A stretch of DNA of 64,000 nucleotides, taken from the NCBI RefSeq assembly GCF_000381025.1, contig NZ_KB905824.1:62001-126000 (forward strand). The letters run 5' to 3'. Under the pieces are notes generated by a model. The model was given only the letters and a program-made list of their open reading frames with translations, ran no database searches and had not been told where the DNA came from. Below are positions 8,285-16,606 of the stretch, in pieces; positions within the stretch are counted from its first letter, which is position 1; the number at the start of each line of letters is the position of its first letter. The position numbers and the translations under genes are program-made. Source of the DNA: Streptomyces sulphureus DSM 40104. Lineage in GTDB: Bacteria; Actinomycetota; Actinomycetes; Streptomycetales; Streptomycetaceae.

Positions 8285-10624
8285 GTGGGAGCGCAGCACG
8301 ACAGCGTTCACGAGCAGCAGCGTCTCCGGGACCGCGAGAGCCTCAGGGAACGGGAGATCCACGGCGAGCAGCACCACCTCGACGAGGTCTACCGCCGCCT
8401 CGAGGAGAAGATCGACGAGGCCGAGTTCCTCATGGACGACGCCGCGAAGCGCGCCCAGGTCGGCACCCCCGGAGCCCTCGCCGAACGGGACGCGCAGGTC
8501 TTCCGCGCCGGCGTCCATCTCAACCGCCTCAACAGCGAGTTCGAGGACTTCCTCTTCGGCCGCATCGACCTGCTGGAAGGCAAGGACGGCGTCCGCGGCC
8601 CCGACGGCGCCCACACCTCCGTCGAGCCCGCCGAGGGCGCGGTGCGCACGGGCGCCGACGGCACGGAGACGGCGGAGATCGCCGAGACGCTCCACATCGG
8701 CCGCCTCGGCGTCCTCGACGCCGACTACGCGCCGCTGGTGATCGACTGGCGGGCCCCGGCCGCCGCCCCCTTCTACCGCGCGACACCCGTCGCCCCCGGC
8801 CGCGTCGTCCGCCGCCGGGTGATCCGCAGCAAGGGCCGCCGCGTCCTCGGCGTCGAGGACGACCTCCTCCGCCCCGGCCTGCGCGCCACGCTCGACGGCG
8901 AGGAGCTCGCCGTCACGGGGGACGGCGCCCTGATGGCCGCGCTCGGACGGGCGCGCAGCCACACGATGCGCGACATCGTCTCGTCGATCCAGGCCGAGCA
9001 GGATACCGTCATCCGCGCCCCCGCCGCCTCGGTCACCGAGGTCGCGGGAGGTCCGGGGACGGGCAAGACGGCCGTCGCGCTCCACCGGGCCGCCTACCTC
9101 CTGTACCAGGACCGCCGGCGCTACGCGGGCGGCATCCTGATCGTCAGCCCCACCCCGCTCCTCGTCTCCTACACCGAGGGCGTCCTGCCCTCGCTCGGCG
9201 AGGAGGGGCAGGTGGCCATCCGCTCCCTGGGCTCACTCGTCGAGGGCGCCGAGGCCGACGCGTACGACCCGCAGCCCGTGGCGCGGGTCAAGGGCTCGGC
9301 GCGGATGGCGAAGGTGCTGCGCAAGGCCGCGCGCGGCGCCCTCGACCTCGACGAGGTGCCGCAGCGCTTGCGCGTCGTCGTGGCCGGCGGCCGGATCGAG
9401 CTCTCGGGCGAGGAGCTCCAGCAGGTGCGCAGGCAGGTCCTCGGCGGCACGGCGCCCGTCAACCTGATGCGCCCCCGCGCCCGCAGGCTCCTCCTCGATG
9501 CGCTCTGGGAGGCGTCCGGCGGCCCCCGGAGGCACCTGGACCCGGAGCTGGCGGCCGAGGCGCGGCAGGGCTTCGACGAGGACGTCCAACTCGAGGACTC
9601 CTTCGGGGAGTTCCTCGACGCCTGGTGGCCCGAGCTGACCCCGCGCGGCGTCCTCGCGGCGATGGCCGACGCCGACCGCCTCGCCCGGTGGTCCCGCCGC
9701 GTCCTCACCCGCGAGGAGTCGGCGCTCGTCGCGGAGTCGCTGGCGCGGGCGCTCCCGTCGAGCGGCCCCGACGCGCTCTCGGCCCACGACGTCGCCCTCC
9801 TCGACGAACTCCGCACCCTCCTCGGAACCCCGGCACGCCCCGCGAAGCGCGAGGCAGACCCGCTCGACCAGCTCACGGGGCTCGAGGAGTTGACGACGTT
9901 CGCCGACCGCACGGCACCGCGCCGCGAGCGGGCCGAGCGCGCGGCGGAGGAGCGCAGGGACTACGCGCACGTCATCGTCGACGAGGCGCAGGACCTCACG
10001 CCGATGCAGTGGCGCATGGTCGGCCGCCGGGGGCGCCGGGCGACGTGGACGGTCGTCGGCGACCCGGCGCAGAGCTCCTGGTCCGACACCGAGGAGGCGG
10101 CAGCCGCCCGCGACGAGGCGCTGGGCAAGCGTCACCGGAATCGCTTCGAGCTCACGGTCAACTACCGCAACCCGGCCGAGATCGCGACGGTCGCCGACCG
10201 TGTCCTCACGCTCGCGATGCCGGGCAGCGAGCCGCCCCGCGCCGTCCGCGCCACCGGTGCGGAGCCGCGGTTCGAGGCGCCGTCGGGCGACTGGGGCGAG
10301 GCGGTGCGCGCCGCGGCGCAGCGGCTCCTCGGCGAGGTCGACGGCACCGTCGGCGTCGTCGTGCCGATGTCCCGGCGCGAGGAGGCCGCGGGGTGGCTCG
10401 ACGGGCTCGGGGAGCGGGTCGTCGCGCTCGGCAGCCTGGAGGCGAAGGGGCTGGAGTACGACGCGACGGTCGTCGCCTCGCCCGCCGAGATCGCGGACGA
10501 GTCCCCCGCGGGCCTCCGCATCCTCTATGTCGCGCTCACCAGGGCTACGCAGCGGATCACGGTCCTCGCTGCGGAGCGCGACCTCCCGGACGCCGAGGGT
10601 GTCCCGGACCTGCTCACGGAGTGA
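8285..10624 (+). CDS. HelD/HelR-like UvrD-family ATPase
   Basis: The 779-residue protein begins with a charged coiled coil (about residues 15-50), as HelD proteins do. A UvrD/Rep-type motor follows, with Walker A GGPGTGKTAVAL near residue 255, VIVDEAQDLTPMQ near 563, VNYRNPAEIATV, and a C-terminal VALTRATQR motif near 752. HelD family proteins bind RNA polymerase and recycle stalled complexes. Some actinobacterial members (HelR) protect against rifamycins; whether this one does is not visible. GTG at 8285 has AAAGGGG upstream. The gene is monocistronic. Confidence 0.85.
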   Translation: MGAQHDSVHEQQRLRDRESLREREIHGEQHHLDEVYRRLEEKIDEAEFLMDDAAKRAQVGTPGALAERDAQVFRAGVHLNRLNSEFEDFLFGRIDLLEGKDGVRGPDGAHTSVEPAEGAVRTGADGTETAEIAETLHIGRLGVLDADYAPLVIDWRAPAAAPFYRATPVAPGRVVRRRVIRSKGRRVLGVEDDLLRPGLRATLDGEELAVTGDGALMAALGRARSHTMRDIVSSIQAEQDTVIRAPAASVTEVAGGPGTGKTAVALHRAAYLLYQDRRRYAGGILIVSPTPLLVSYTEGVLPSLGEEGQVAIRSLGSLVEGAEADAYDPQPVARVKGSARMAKVLRKAARGALDLDEVPQRLRVVVAGGRIELSGEELQQVRRQVLGGTAPVNLMRPRARRLLLDALWEASGGPRRHLDPELAAEARQGFDEDVQLEDSFGEFLDAWWPELTPRGVLAAMADADRLARWSRRVLTREESALVAESLARALPSSGPDALSAHDVALLDELRTLLGTPARPAKREADPLDQLTGLEELTTFADRTAPRRERAERAAEERRDYAHVIVDEAQDLTPMQWRMVGRRGRRATWTVVGDPAQSSWSDTEEAAAARDEALGKRHRNRFELTVNYRNPAEIATVADRVLTLAMPGSEPPRAVRATGAEPRFEAPSGDWGEAVRAAAQRLLGEVDGTVGVVVPMSRREEAAGWLDGLGERVVALGSLEAKGLEYDATVVASPAEIADESPAGLRILYVALTRATQRITVLAAERDLPDAEGVPDLLTE

Positions 10625-10657
10625 GCGCGGCGGGGCTCAAATCCGTTGCCTCGCTGG

Positions 10658-10683
10658 GGAATCACCGTGCCGAGGTCTTTGTT
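10658..10683 (+). promoter_or_regulatory. sigma-R-type promoter (GGAAT-N18-GTT)
   Basis: GGAAT at 10658-10662 is followed after exactly 18 bases by GTT at 10681-10683. This matches the consensus for SigR, the thiol-oxidative-stress sigma factor of Streptomyces. It lies 34 bases beyond the helicase stop and points into a short terminated interval, not into an annotated gene. Confidence 0.55.
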
Positions 10684-10690
10684 AGCCTGA

Positions 10691-10820
10691 GTGTGGCACC
10701 GGCCCGATCCATGCCCCCGGGCCCAACCATTGTCGCTACGAGCGACCACTTGCCGCGAGGCGAGCTGGCGGGTCGGTGTCACTCTTCTTCTCCCCGCCCG
10801 GCCGTCGCGCCGGGCTTTTT
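10691..10820 (+). ncRNA. candidate small RNA of about 130 nt
   Basis: The interval between the sigma-R-like promoter and a strong intrinsic terminator is rich in hairpins: GGCCCG/CGGGCC (10701-10706/10718-10723), GTCGCT/AGCGAC (10732-10737/10741-10746) and the terminator stem. Short open frames cross it and run past the terminator, and none has a ribosome site, so a non-coding transcript is more likely. Its 5' end is estimated from the promoter. The target and function are unknown. It converges on the cold-shock gene. Confidence 0.4.
10796..10820 (+). terminator. intrinsic terminator with T-run
   Basis: GCCCGGC (10796-10802) pairs perfectly with GCCGGGC (10809-10815) around a six-base loop and is followed by TTTTT (10816-10820). 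It ends the candidate small RNA and any helicase read-through. Confidence 0.85.
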
Positions 10821-10833
10821 GCGTTGGCGCGAC

Positions 10834-10872
10834 GGTTCCCGGACCCCCGCTTCGGGCGGAGGTCCGGGAACC
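10834..10872 (-). terminator. long hairpin downstream of the cold-shock gene
   Basis: GGTTCCCGGACC (10834-10845) and GGTCCGGGAACC (10861-10872) form a perfect 12-bp stem with further pairing inside the loop. It lies 72 bases beyond the cold-shock stop and may act in both directions. No T-run is present on the minus side. Confidence 0.6.
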
Positions 10873-10944
10873 GGGGTACGGGTGCCGGTCAGCGCCGCTG
10901 CGGCGGCGGCCGGCGGGCGGAACTGCCCGGTGGCCGGCGGCGCT

Positions 10945-11151
10945 TCAGCCGACGACGCGGACCTGCTCGGCCTGCGGGCCCTTGCGGCCCTCGGCGATCT
11001 GGAACTCGACGCGCTGCGAGTCCTCGAGGCTGCGGTAGCCCTCGCAGTTGATCGAGCTGTAGTGCACGAAGACGTCAGGCCCGCCGCCCTCCTGGGCGAT
11101 GAAGCCGTAACCCTTCTCCGCGTTGAACCACTTGACGGTGCCCTGAACCAT
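10945..11151 (-). CDS. cold-shock domain protein (CspA/B family)
   Basis: The 68-residue protein is a single OB-fold cold-shock domain. RNP1 is KGYGFI, RNP2 is VFVHYS, and the start is MVQGTVKWFNAEKGYGF. It is an RNA chaperone. The ATG at 11151 is chosen because GGAG lies nine bases upstream and the family begins exactly here; an upstream ATG would add eight atypical residues. It sits divergent from the malic enzyme gene and converges on the helicase and small-RNA region. Confidence 0.95.
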   Translation of the reverse strand: MVQGTVKWFNAEKGYGFIAQEGGGPDVFVHYSSINCEGYRSLEDSQRVEFQIAEGRKGPQAEQVRVVG

Positions 11152-11435
11152 TTTCTGGATCTCCCATGGGTGCATCTGGCGTGTGCGGGCCGATCCTAGG
11201 GCCGATATGCCGGATTCCTACATATTGCTACGGGTTTCGACGCAAGGAATACCGGGTTCCGCTCGACTGCTTCAATTCCGCGTGGGGGAAGATGAGTTCC
11301 GTCATACCGGTTTCGTTACCGCGTACCAGTCAGTAGGTGGGACGATCTGCCGATGTGCCCCGCCGGCGCCGAAGGATCGGCGCCCAGCGGCCGGCACAGC
11401 ACAACGACACAAGCGAAAGCAGAGGGAAGTCGGCA

Positions 11436-12890
11436 ATGAGCTCGGCGCCAAGCGTCTCGTACTCGATGACCGTCCGTTTGGAGGTCCCGGCAGGCGGGAC
11501 CGCGGTCAGCCAGATCACCACGGTCGTGGAGTCCTCGGGAGGCTCGGTCACCGGCCTCGACGTCACCGCCTCGGGCCACGAGCGGCTCCGCATCGACGTC
11601 ACGATCGCGGCCAGCTCCACTGCGCACGCCGACGAGATCGTCGCCGAACTCCGCGCCATCGACGGCGTATCGCTCGGCAAGGTCTCCGACCGCACCTTCC
11701 TCATGCACCTCGGCGGCAAGATCGAAATGTCGTCGAAGCACCCCATTCGCAACCGCGACGACCTCTCCATGGTCTACACGCCGGGCGTCGCGCGCGTCTG
11801 CACGCAGATCGCCGAACACCCCGAGGACGCCCGCCGCCTCACCATCAAGCGCAACTCGGTCGCCGTCGTCACCGACGGCTCCGCCGTCCTCGGCCTCGGC
11901 AACATCGGGCCGCAGGCGGCGCTCCCCGTGATGGAGGGCAAGGCGGCGCTCTTCAAGCGCTTCGCCGGCATCGACGCCTGGCCGATCTGCCTCGACACCC
12001 AGGACACCGACGCCATCGTGGAGATCGTCAAGGCGCTCGCGCCCGGCTTCGCCGGCGTGAACCTGGAGGACATCTCCGCGCCGCGCTGCTTCGAGATCGA
12101 GGCCCGCCTCCGCGAGGCCGTCGACATCCCCGTCTTCCACGACGACCAGCACGGCACCGCCATCGTCGTCCTCTCCTCGCTCTACAACGCGCTGCGTGTG
12201 GTGGGCAAGCGGATAGACCAGATCCGGGTGGTGATGTCGGGGGCCGGCGCCGCGGGTACGGCGATCCTCAAGCTGCTGCTGGAGGCCGGCGTCGAGCACG
12301 CCGTCGTCACCGACATCCACGGCGTCGTCCACGGCGGGCGGAAGGACGTCGCGGAGGCGGCGCCCGACTCCCCGATGCGGTGGATCGCCGACCACACCAA
12401 CACCGAGGGCGCCACGGGGACACTCAAGGACGCGGTCGTCGGCGCCGACGTCTTCATCGGCGTCTCGGCCCCCAACGTGCTCGACGGCGCGGACGTCGCC
12501 AAGATGGCGCCCGGTGCCGTGGTCTTCGCGCTCGCCAACCCGGACCCGGAGGTCGACCCGGCCGTGGCGCGCGAGACGGCGGCCGTCGTCGCCACGGGGC
12601 GCTCGGACTTCCCGAACCAGATCAACAACGTGCTCGTCTTCCCCGGCGTCTTCCGCGGGCTGCTCGACGCCCAGTCGCAGGTCGTCGACGACAGCATGAT
12701 GATCGCGGCGGCCCGCGCCCTCGCCGACGTCGTCGGCGAGGACGAGCTCAACCCGAACTACATCATCCCGAGCGTCTTCAACGAGAAGGTCTCGGGCGCG
12801 GTGGCGGACGCGGTCCGCGAGGCCGCCCAGGCCGGGGCCGAGGCGCGCGGCGGGAAGGACGCGGTCGAGGGCGAGCCGCTCGGAGCGTGA
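11436..12890 (+). CDS. NAD(P)-dependent malic enzyme with N-terminal ACT domain
   Basis: The 484-residue enzyme has an ACT-type ligand-binding domain at about residues 8-85, then the malic enzyme core. Motifs include MVYTPGVARVC, VFHDDQHGTAIVVLSSL (metal and substrate site) and the Rossmann loop VMSGAGAAGTAILKLLL. It decarboxylates malate to pyruvate, and the ACT domain suggests amino-acid feedback. ATG at 11436 has AGAGGGAAG upstream. Cofactor preference cannot be read with certainty. In S. coelicolor the equivalent gene also lies beside hup. Confidence 0.9.
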   Translation: MSSAPSVSYSMTVRLEVPAGGTAVSQITTVVESSGGSVTGLDVTASGHERLRIDVTIAASSTAHADEIVAELRAIDGVSLGKVSDRTFLMHLGGKIEMSSKHPIRNRDDLSMVYTPGVARVCTQIAEHPEDARRLTIKRNSVAVVTDGSAVLGLGNIGPQAALPVMEGKAALFKRFAGIDAWPICLDTQDTDAIVEIVKALAPGFAGVNLEDISAPRCFEIEARLREAVDIPVFHDDQHGTAIVVLSSLYNALRVVGKRIDQIRVVMSGAGAAGTAILKLLLEAGVEHAVVTDIHGVVHGGRKDVAEAAPDSPMRWIADHTNTEGATGTLKDAVVGADVFIGVSAPNVLDGADVAKMAPGAVVFALANPDPEVDPAVARETAAVVATGRSDFPNQINNVLVFPGVFRGLLDAQSQVVDDSMMIAAARALADVVGEDELNPNYIIPSVFNEKVSGAVADAVREAAQAGAEARGGKDAVEGEPLGA

Positions 12891-13241
12891 GCAGAGCGGG
12901 CCGCCGACGGCCGGCGCGTGAGCCGTGCGCGGCCGTGCGCCCCGGCGTGCGCGGCCGTCGCGGCGGCGCGTCGCGGTTCACCGCCGCTTGCGGGCCCGCT
13001 TAGGGTGTCCCGCAGACGCAGGCCCCGGGAGGGTCACCACAGCCGGCCGCTGGCGTTCCCCGCAGTCTTCGAAGCCGGTCCACGGGCGCCGGATTGGCTT
13101 TCCCGCCGCAGGTAGGGGCAGGATGCGTCACTGGGCGAGAGGGTCTAAAAGCAGACCCGGGTCCGGGGACTGTCCGAGGGCCCTGGCAGCATCGGCTTCG
13201 ATCTCACGCCTCATCGGCAAGAAGAACACGGGAGTACGAAT
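12891..13241 (+). other. intergenic leader region upstream of hup
   Basis: These 351 bases lie between the malic enzyme and hup genes. A small hairpin, GGGTCT (13141-13146) with AGACCC (13153-13158), lies about 85 bases before the hup start and may belong to its leader. I see no further gene and no clear promoter hexamers. Confidence 0.4.
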
Positions 13242-13520
13242 ATGAACCGCAGTGAGCTGGTGGCCGCTCTGTCCGAGCGTGCCGAGGTGACCCGCAAGGA
13301 CGCCGACGCCGTTCTGGCAGCACTCGCCGACACCGTCGGCGAGGTCGTCGCCAAGGGCGACGAGAAGGTCACCATCCCCGGCTTCCTCACCTTCGAGCGC
13401 ACCCACCGTGCCGCTCGTACGGCGAGGAATCCGCAGACCGGCGACCCCATCCAGATCCCGGCCGGTTACAGCGTCAAGGTTTCCGCGGGCTCCAAGCTCA
13501 AGGAAGCCGCCAAGGGCTGA
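13242..13520 (+). CDS. hup: HU family nucleoid protein (short form)
   Basis: The 92-residue protein is a plain HU: MNRSELVAALSERAEVTRKD at the start, the FLTFERTHRAARTARNPQTG beta-arm and a C-terminal KVSAGSKLKEAAKG. Streptomycetes also have a long HU (HupS) with a Lys/Ala tail; this one lacks the tail and so matches the vegetative HupA type. GGGAG precedes the ATG. It binds and bends DNA as a dimer. It is followed by a strong bidirectional terminator. Confidence 0.95.
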   Translation: MNRSELVAALSERAEVTRKDADAVLAALADTVGEVVAKGDEKVTIPGFLTFERTHRAARTARNPQTGDPIQIPAGYSVKVSAGSKLKEAAKG

Positions 13521-13581
13521 GCGGCCGAGGCGGCGGGCCGCACGTCGCGCACAGCGGCGCGCAGGTCCGCCTCGGACATCG

Positions 13582-13626
13582 CAGCGAGGGGCGGCTACCG
13601 GGTACTCCGGTGGCCGCCCCTCGCTG
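13582..13626. terminator. bidirectional terminator between hup and the HAD gene
   Basis: CAGCGAGGGGCGGC (13582-13595) pairs perfectly with GCCGCCCCTCGCTG (13613-13626). The loop contains further complementary bases. It serves two convergent genes. Confidence 0.8.
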
Positions 13627-13642
13627 TGTGCGGGTCCGCGGG

Positions 13643-14290
13643 TCACGCCCAGGCGGTATGCAGCTCCTCCCAGCGCACGCCGTCGAGGGAGTCCCGTATC
13701 CACGTCCGCGGGCCCGCCTGCAGACCCGGCACCGTGGGCACGCCGAGGACCCGGCAGCCGGCGGCGAGCGCGGAGGCCACGCCTGTCGGGGTGTCCTCGA
13801 CGGCGAGGCAGTCGGACGGCTCCACGCCCAGGAGGTCGGTGGCGGCGAGGTACGGGTCGGGATGCGGCTTGCTGCGGGCGGTGTCGTCCGCGGTGACGGT
13901 GCAGGCGAACCGCTCGGCGCCGAGGGTGCGCAGCACCAGGTCGACGACGGGCCGGCCCGAGGCGGTGACGAGCGCCACGGGTGTCCCGTGCGCCGTCGCC
14001 AGCTCCAACAGCCCTACGGCGCCCGGCTGGGCGGTCACACCAGCGGCGATCCGGAGCATGAACGCGGCGTCGAGCCGCCTGGCCGTCTCCTCGACGCTGA
14101 ACGGCAGGTGTGCGGCCAGTTGCGGTACCGCCGTGTCGAAGGGCAGCCCGGCGTAGTGCAGCAGCGTCTCATCGCCGGGTGATTCCCCGTGGGCGGCCAG
14201 GAGTTCCGCGACGGAGTCGAGCCAGTGCTGCTCGGTGTCGACGAGGGTGCCGTCCATGTCGCAGAGCAGGGCGGCGGGGAAGGTGGGCAT
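13643..14290 (-). CDS. HAD-superfamily phosphatase (subfamily IA)
   Basis: The 215-residue protein has the HAD nucleophile motif DMDGTLVDTE near residue 11, VALVTASGR (motif II), SKPHPDPYL (motif III lysine) and VEDTPTGVASALAAG (motif IV acidic residue). The size and helical cap fit beta-phosphoglucomutase-like phosphatases. It is shorter than phosphonoacetaldehyde hydrolase and lacks that enzyme's cap-lysine context, so I do not call it PhnX. It follows the GntR gene by 66 bases on the same strand and opposes a divergent ABC importer, so it may act on the imported compound. Confidence 0.85.
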   Translation of the reverse strand: MPTFPAALLCDMDGTLVDTEQHWLDSVAELLAAHGESPGDETLLHYAGLPFDTAVPQLAAHLPFSVEETARRLDAAFMLRIAAGVTAQPGAVGLLELATAHGTPVALVTASGRPVVDLVLRTLGAERFACTVTADDTARSKPHPDPYLAATDLLGVEPSDCLAVEDTPTGVASALAAGCRVLGVPTVPGLQAGPRTWIRDSLDGVRWEELHTAWA

Positions 14291-14356
14291 GGGGACTCGC
14301 TCTTCGGTCTCGGTGCGGGGCGTACTGGGGCGGTCGGAGGTGGCGCGGGACGGGGC

Positions 14357-15094
14357 TCAACCCTCGGTGCGGGTGAGCGAGTTGGCCTGGAGGGAGTTGC
14401 GGACCGTGAACGCCACCGAGCCGGGCCGGTATCGGTCGTCCGAGGTCTCGACCGGGCGGCCGTCCTGGGCGGTTGTCGTGCGGCGCACCCGCAGCAGCGG
14501 GTTGCCGCGGCGGAGCCGGAGGTGCCGCGCCTCCAGGGTGCCGGCGGCGAGCGCGTCGATGTGGTGTTCGCCGTGGGTGAAGACGAGGCCGGTGTCCTCG
14601 TGCAGCCGGCGGGTCACGGAGACGCAGTCCGGCGGGAGTTTCTCGACGGCGGTGCCGATCCAGTCGGCGTAGACGGCCCGTTCCAGCAGCACGGGGTCGC
14701 CGTCCAGGGTGCGCACCCGCAGTACCCGGAAGACCCTTGCGCCGGTGGGCACTTGGAGCCGTGCCGCGATGTCGCCGCCGGCCGCCTCCCACGCCGACTC
14801 CAGAACCAGGCCGCCGGCGGTGTGCCCGCCGGACGCCGCCCACTGGGCGAAGCTGCGTAGTTCGGTGAAGCTCTGGCTCGGGGTGGTGGTCAGCACCATC
14901 CGCCTGGCGCCCTGGCGGGAGCCGATCATCCCTTCGGCGAGCAGCGCGGAGACGGCCTGCCGCACGGTGCCGCGCGAGGCGTCGTACGCGGCGGCGAGTT
15001 CGGCGTCCGACGGCAGGGCCGAGCCGACCGGGTAGCGGCCGTCGGCGATGGCGCTGCGCAGGTCGTCGGCGATCTGCTGGTGACGGCGGGTCAT
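14357..15094 (-). CDS. GntR-family (HutC/UTRA) transcriptional regulator
   Basis: The 245-residue protein has an N-terminal winged helix (IADDLRSAI, LPSDAELAAAYDASRGTVRQ) and a C-terminal UTRA ligand domain ending in YRPGSVAFTVRNSLQ. ATG at 15094 has GAGGAG upstream; the open frame extends further, but the added residues are not family-like. It is divergent from the solute-binding protein gene and probably controls that operon, with the imported compound or a derivative as effector. PhnF and DasR are members of the same subfamily. Confidence 0.85.
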   Translation of the reverse strand: MTRRHQQIADDLRSAIADGRYPVGSALPSDAELAAAYDASRGTVRQAVSALLAEGMIGSRQGARRMVLTTTPSQSFTELRSFAQWAASGGHTAGGLVLESAWEAAGGDIAARLQVPTGARVFRVLRVRTLDGDPVLLERAVYADWIGTAVEKLPPDCVSVTRRLHEDTGLVFTHGEHHIDALAAGTLEARHLRLRRGNPLLRVRRTTTAQDGRPVETSDDRYRPGSVAFTVRNSLQANSLTRTEG

Positions 15095-15300
15095 CTGGCT
15101 CCTCGGGTGCCGACGCTGGGCGACGTTCTGCTGTACGCCCCCGCCGGCCCGATCGCTGCGGCAGGGGCTTGCTGATCCTGTCATCTGTGCGCAGCGGACG
15201 CATGCCGACATAACGTGGGCGATGCTTGTAACCGCTTTGGTGCGCGCTAAACCTCTTCGAATGTACCGCTTTGAGCTGCTGCTTTTTAACCGGGTGTGCG

Positions 15301-15329
15301 TTTGCTCTGGGAGTTGGGTCTGCTAGTTT
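15301..15329 (+). promoter_or_regulatory. candidate promoter of the ABC importer operon
   Basis: TTTGCT (15301-15306) and TAGTTT (15324-15329) are spaced by 17 bases in an unusually AT-rich stretch. This predicts a start near 15336 and a leader of about 55 bases. Confidence 0.5.
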
Positions 15330-15348
15330 CCTTCTAATCCAACTCGCA

Positions 15349-15362
15349 CTTGTCTGTACAGG
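15349..15362 (+). promoter_or_regulatory. candidate GntR/HutC operator
   Basis: CTTGTCTGTACAGG is a partial palindrome with the TGT...ACA arms of HutC-type operators. It lies just after the predicted transcription start, a position that would repress. The match is modest. Confidence 0.3.
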
Positions 15363-15390
15363 CTACCGTCAGCGGAAGCAGGAGCAGGAC

Positions 15391-16533
15391 GTGAAGGCAG
15401 ACCATAGAAGCCGTTATTTGACCGCTGCGCTCGCGGTGATCGCACTGACCGCCACCGCAACCGGCTGCGGATCAGCGCCGGACCAGGGCGCCGACAGCAA
15501 GGCGGCGAGCGCGCGTTCGGCCGCCGACTTCGGCGGCATGGACGAACTGGAGGCGGCGGCGAAGGAGGAGGGCGAGCTGAACGTCTACGCGCTCGCCCCG
15601 ACCTGGGCCAACTACGGCGAGATGATCTCGGCCTTCGAGAAGAAGTACGGCATCAAGGTCAACAACGAGGACCCGGGCGGCACCAGCCAGGGCGCCCTCA
15701 ACGCGGCCGCCAAGCGCAAGGGCCAGGACCGCGCCGTGGACGCGCTCGACCTGGGTACCTCCTTCATGCAGTCGGCGAAGGCGAAGAAGCTGCTCGCCCC
15801 CTACAAGGTGGCCGACTGGGAGGGGATACCCGACTCCCAGAAGCAGTCGGACGCCTCCTACCTCAACAACTACGGCGGCTACGTGTCGATCGGGTGCGAC
15901 GCCGCAGCCGTCGCGAAGTGCCCCGAAACCTTCGCCGACCTGCTCAAGCCCGCCTACAAGAACAAGGTCGCCCTCAACGGCAACCCGAACGAGTCGAGTT
16001 CGGCCTTCTCCGCCGTCTTCGCCGCCTCCCTCGCCAACGGTGGCAGCTTCGACGACGTGGGCCCCGGGCTGGAGTTCTTCAAGAAGCTCAAGCAGCGCGG
16101 CAACTACGTCCCCGTCGAGTCCACCAAGGCCACCATCCAGAAGGGCGAGACGCCGATCTCGATCGACTGGGACTACCTCAACCTCGGCTACGGGGAGTCC
16201 CTCAAGCCCAAGGGCGTCGACTGGCAGGTGACCGTCCCCTCCGACGGCGAGTACTCGCAGTACTACAACCAGGGCGTCAACAAGTACGCGCCCCACCCGG
16301 CCGCCGCCCGGCTCTGGTTGGAGTTCCTGTACAGCGAGGACGGCCAGAACATCTGGCTCAAGGGCTACTCGCGGCCCGCACTGTTGGAGCAGATGGAGAA
16401 GGACGGCACCGCCGACAAGAAGACGGCGGCGAAGCTCCCCGAGGTGGACGGCACGCCTGAGTTCCCCACCCTGAAGCAGGAGGCCGAGGCCCAGCAGGCG
16501 ATCAGCGACGGATGGGGAAGCGCGGTCAGCTAG
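15391..16533 (+). CDS. ABC transporter solute-binding lipoprotein (AEP/polyamine/iron type)
   Basis: The 380-residue protein has a lipoprotein signal with Cys26 (TATGC) and a family-1-like binding fold. Motifs include ELNVYALAPTWANYGEMISA, SIDWDYLNLGY and a C-terminal EFLYSEDGQNIWLKGYSRPA. The closest remembered groups bind 2-aminoethylphosphonate, spermidine/putrescine or ferric iron; the exact ligand is not readable. GTG at 15391 has AGGAG upstream, chosen over an upstream ATG that lacks one. It is the first gene of a four-gene importer operon. Confidence 0.85.
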   Translation: MKADHRSRYLTAALAVIALTATATGCGSAPDQGADSKAASARSAADFGGMDELEAAAKEEGELNVYALAPTWANYGEMISAFEKKYGIKVNNEDPGGTSQGALNAAAKRKGQDRAVDALDLGTSFMQSAKAKKLLAPYKVADWEGIPDSQKQSDASYLNNYGGYVSIGCDAAAVAKCPETFADLLKPAYKNKVALNGNPNESSSAFSAVFAASLANGGSFDDVGPGLEFFKKLKQRGNYVPVESTKATIQKGETPISIDWDYLNLGYGESLKPKGVDWQVTVPSDGEYSQYYNQGVNKYAPHPAAARLWLEFLYSEDGQNIWLKGYSRPALLEQMEKDGTADKKTAAKLPEVDGTPEFPTLKQEAEAQQAISDGWGSAVS

Positions 16534-16606
16534 CACCCGCCCTGGGCTCCGCCGCCGCCCTCCCCCTCGGCCCGGTGGAGCCTCCCGCCCCCGAGGAGAC
16601 CCCGTC

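Noticed and set aside
10691..10820. Identification of the small transcript as the actinobacterial 6C RNA
   Set aside because: The hairpin loops do not show the two runs of six cytosines that define 6C, so only a generic small-RNA candidate is reported.
8248..11199. Long plus-strand open frame over the helicase gene
   Set aside because: An Arg/Pro-rich frame-shifted shadow of the HelD-like gene. It also runs through the terminator at 10796-10820.
13643..14290. Naming the HAD protein phosphonoacetaldehyde hydrolase (PhnX)
   Set aside because: At 215 residues it is too short, and the cap-domain lysine context of PhnX is not seen. Neighbouring AEP transaminase is also absent.
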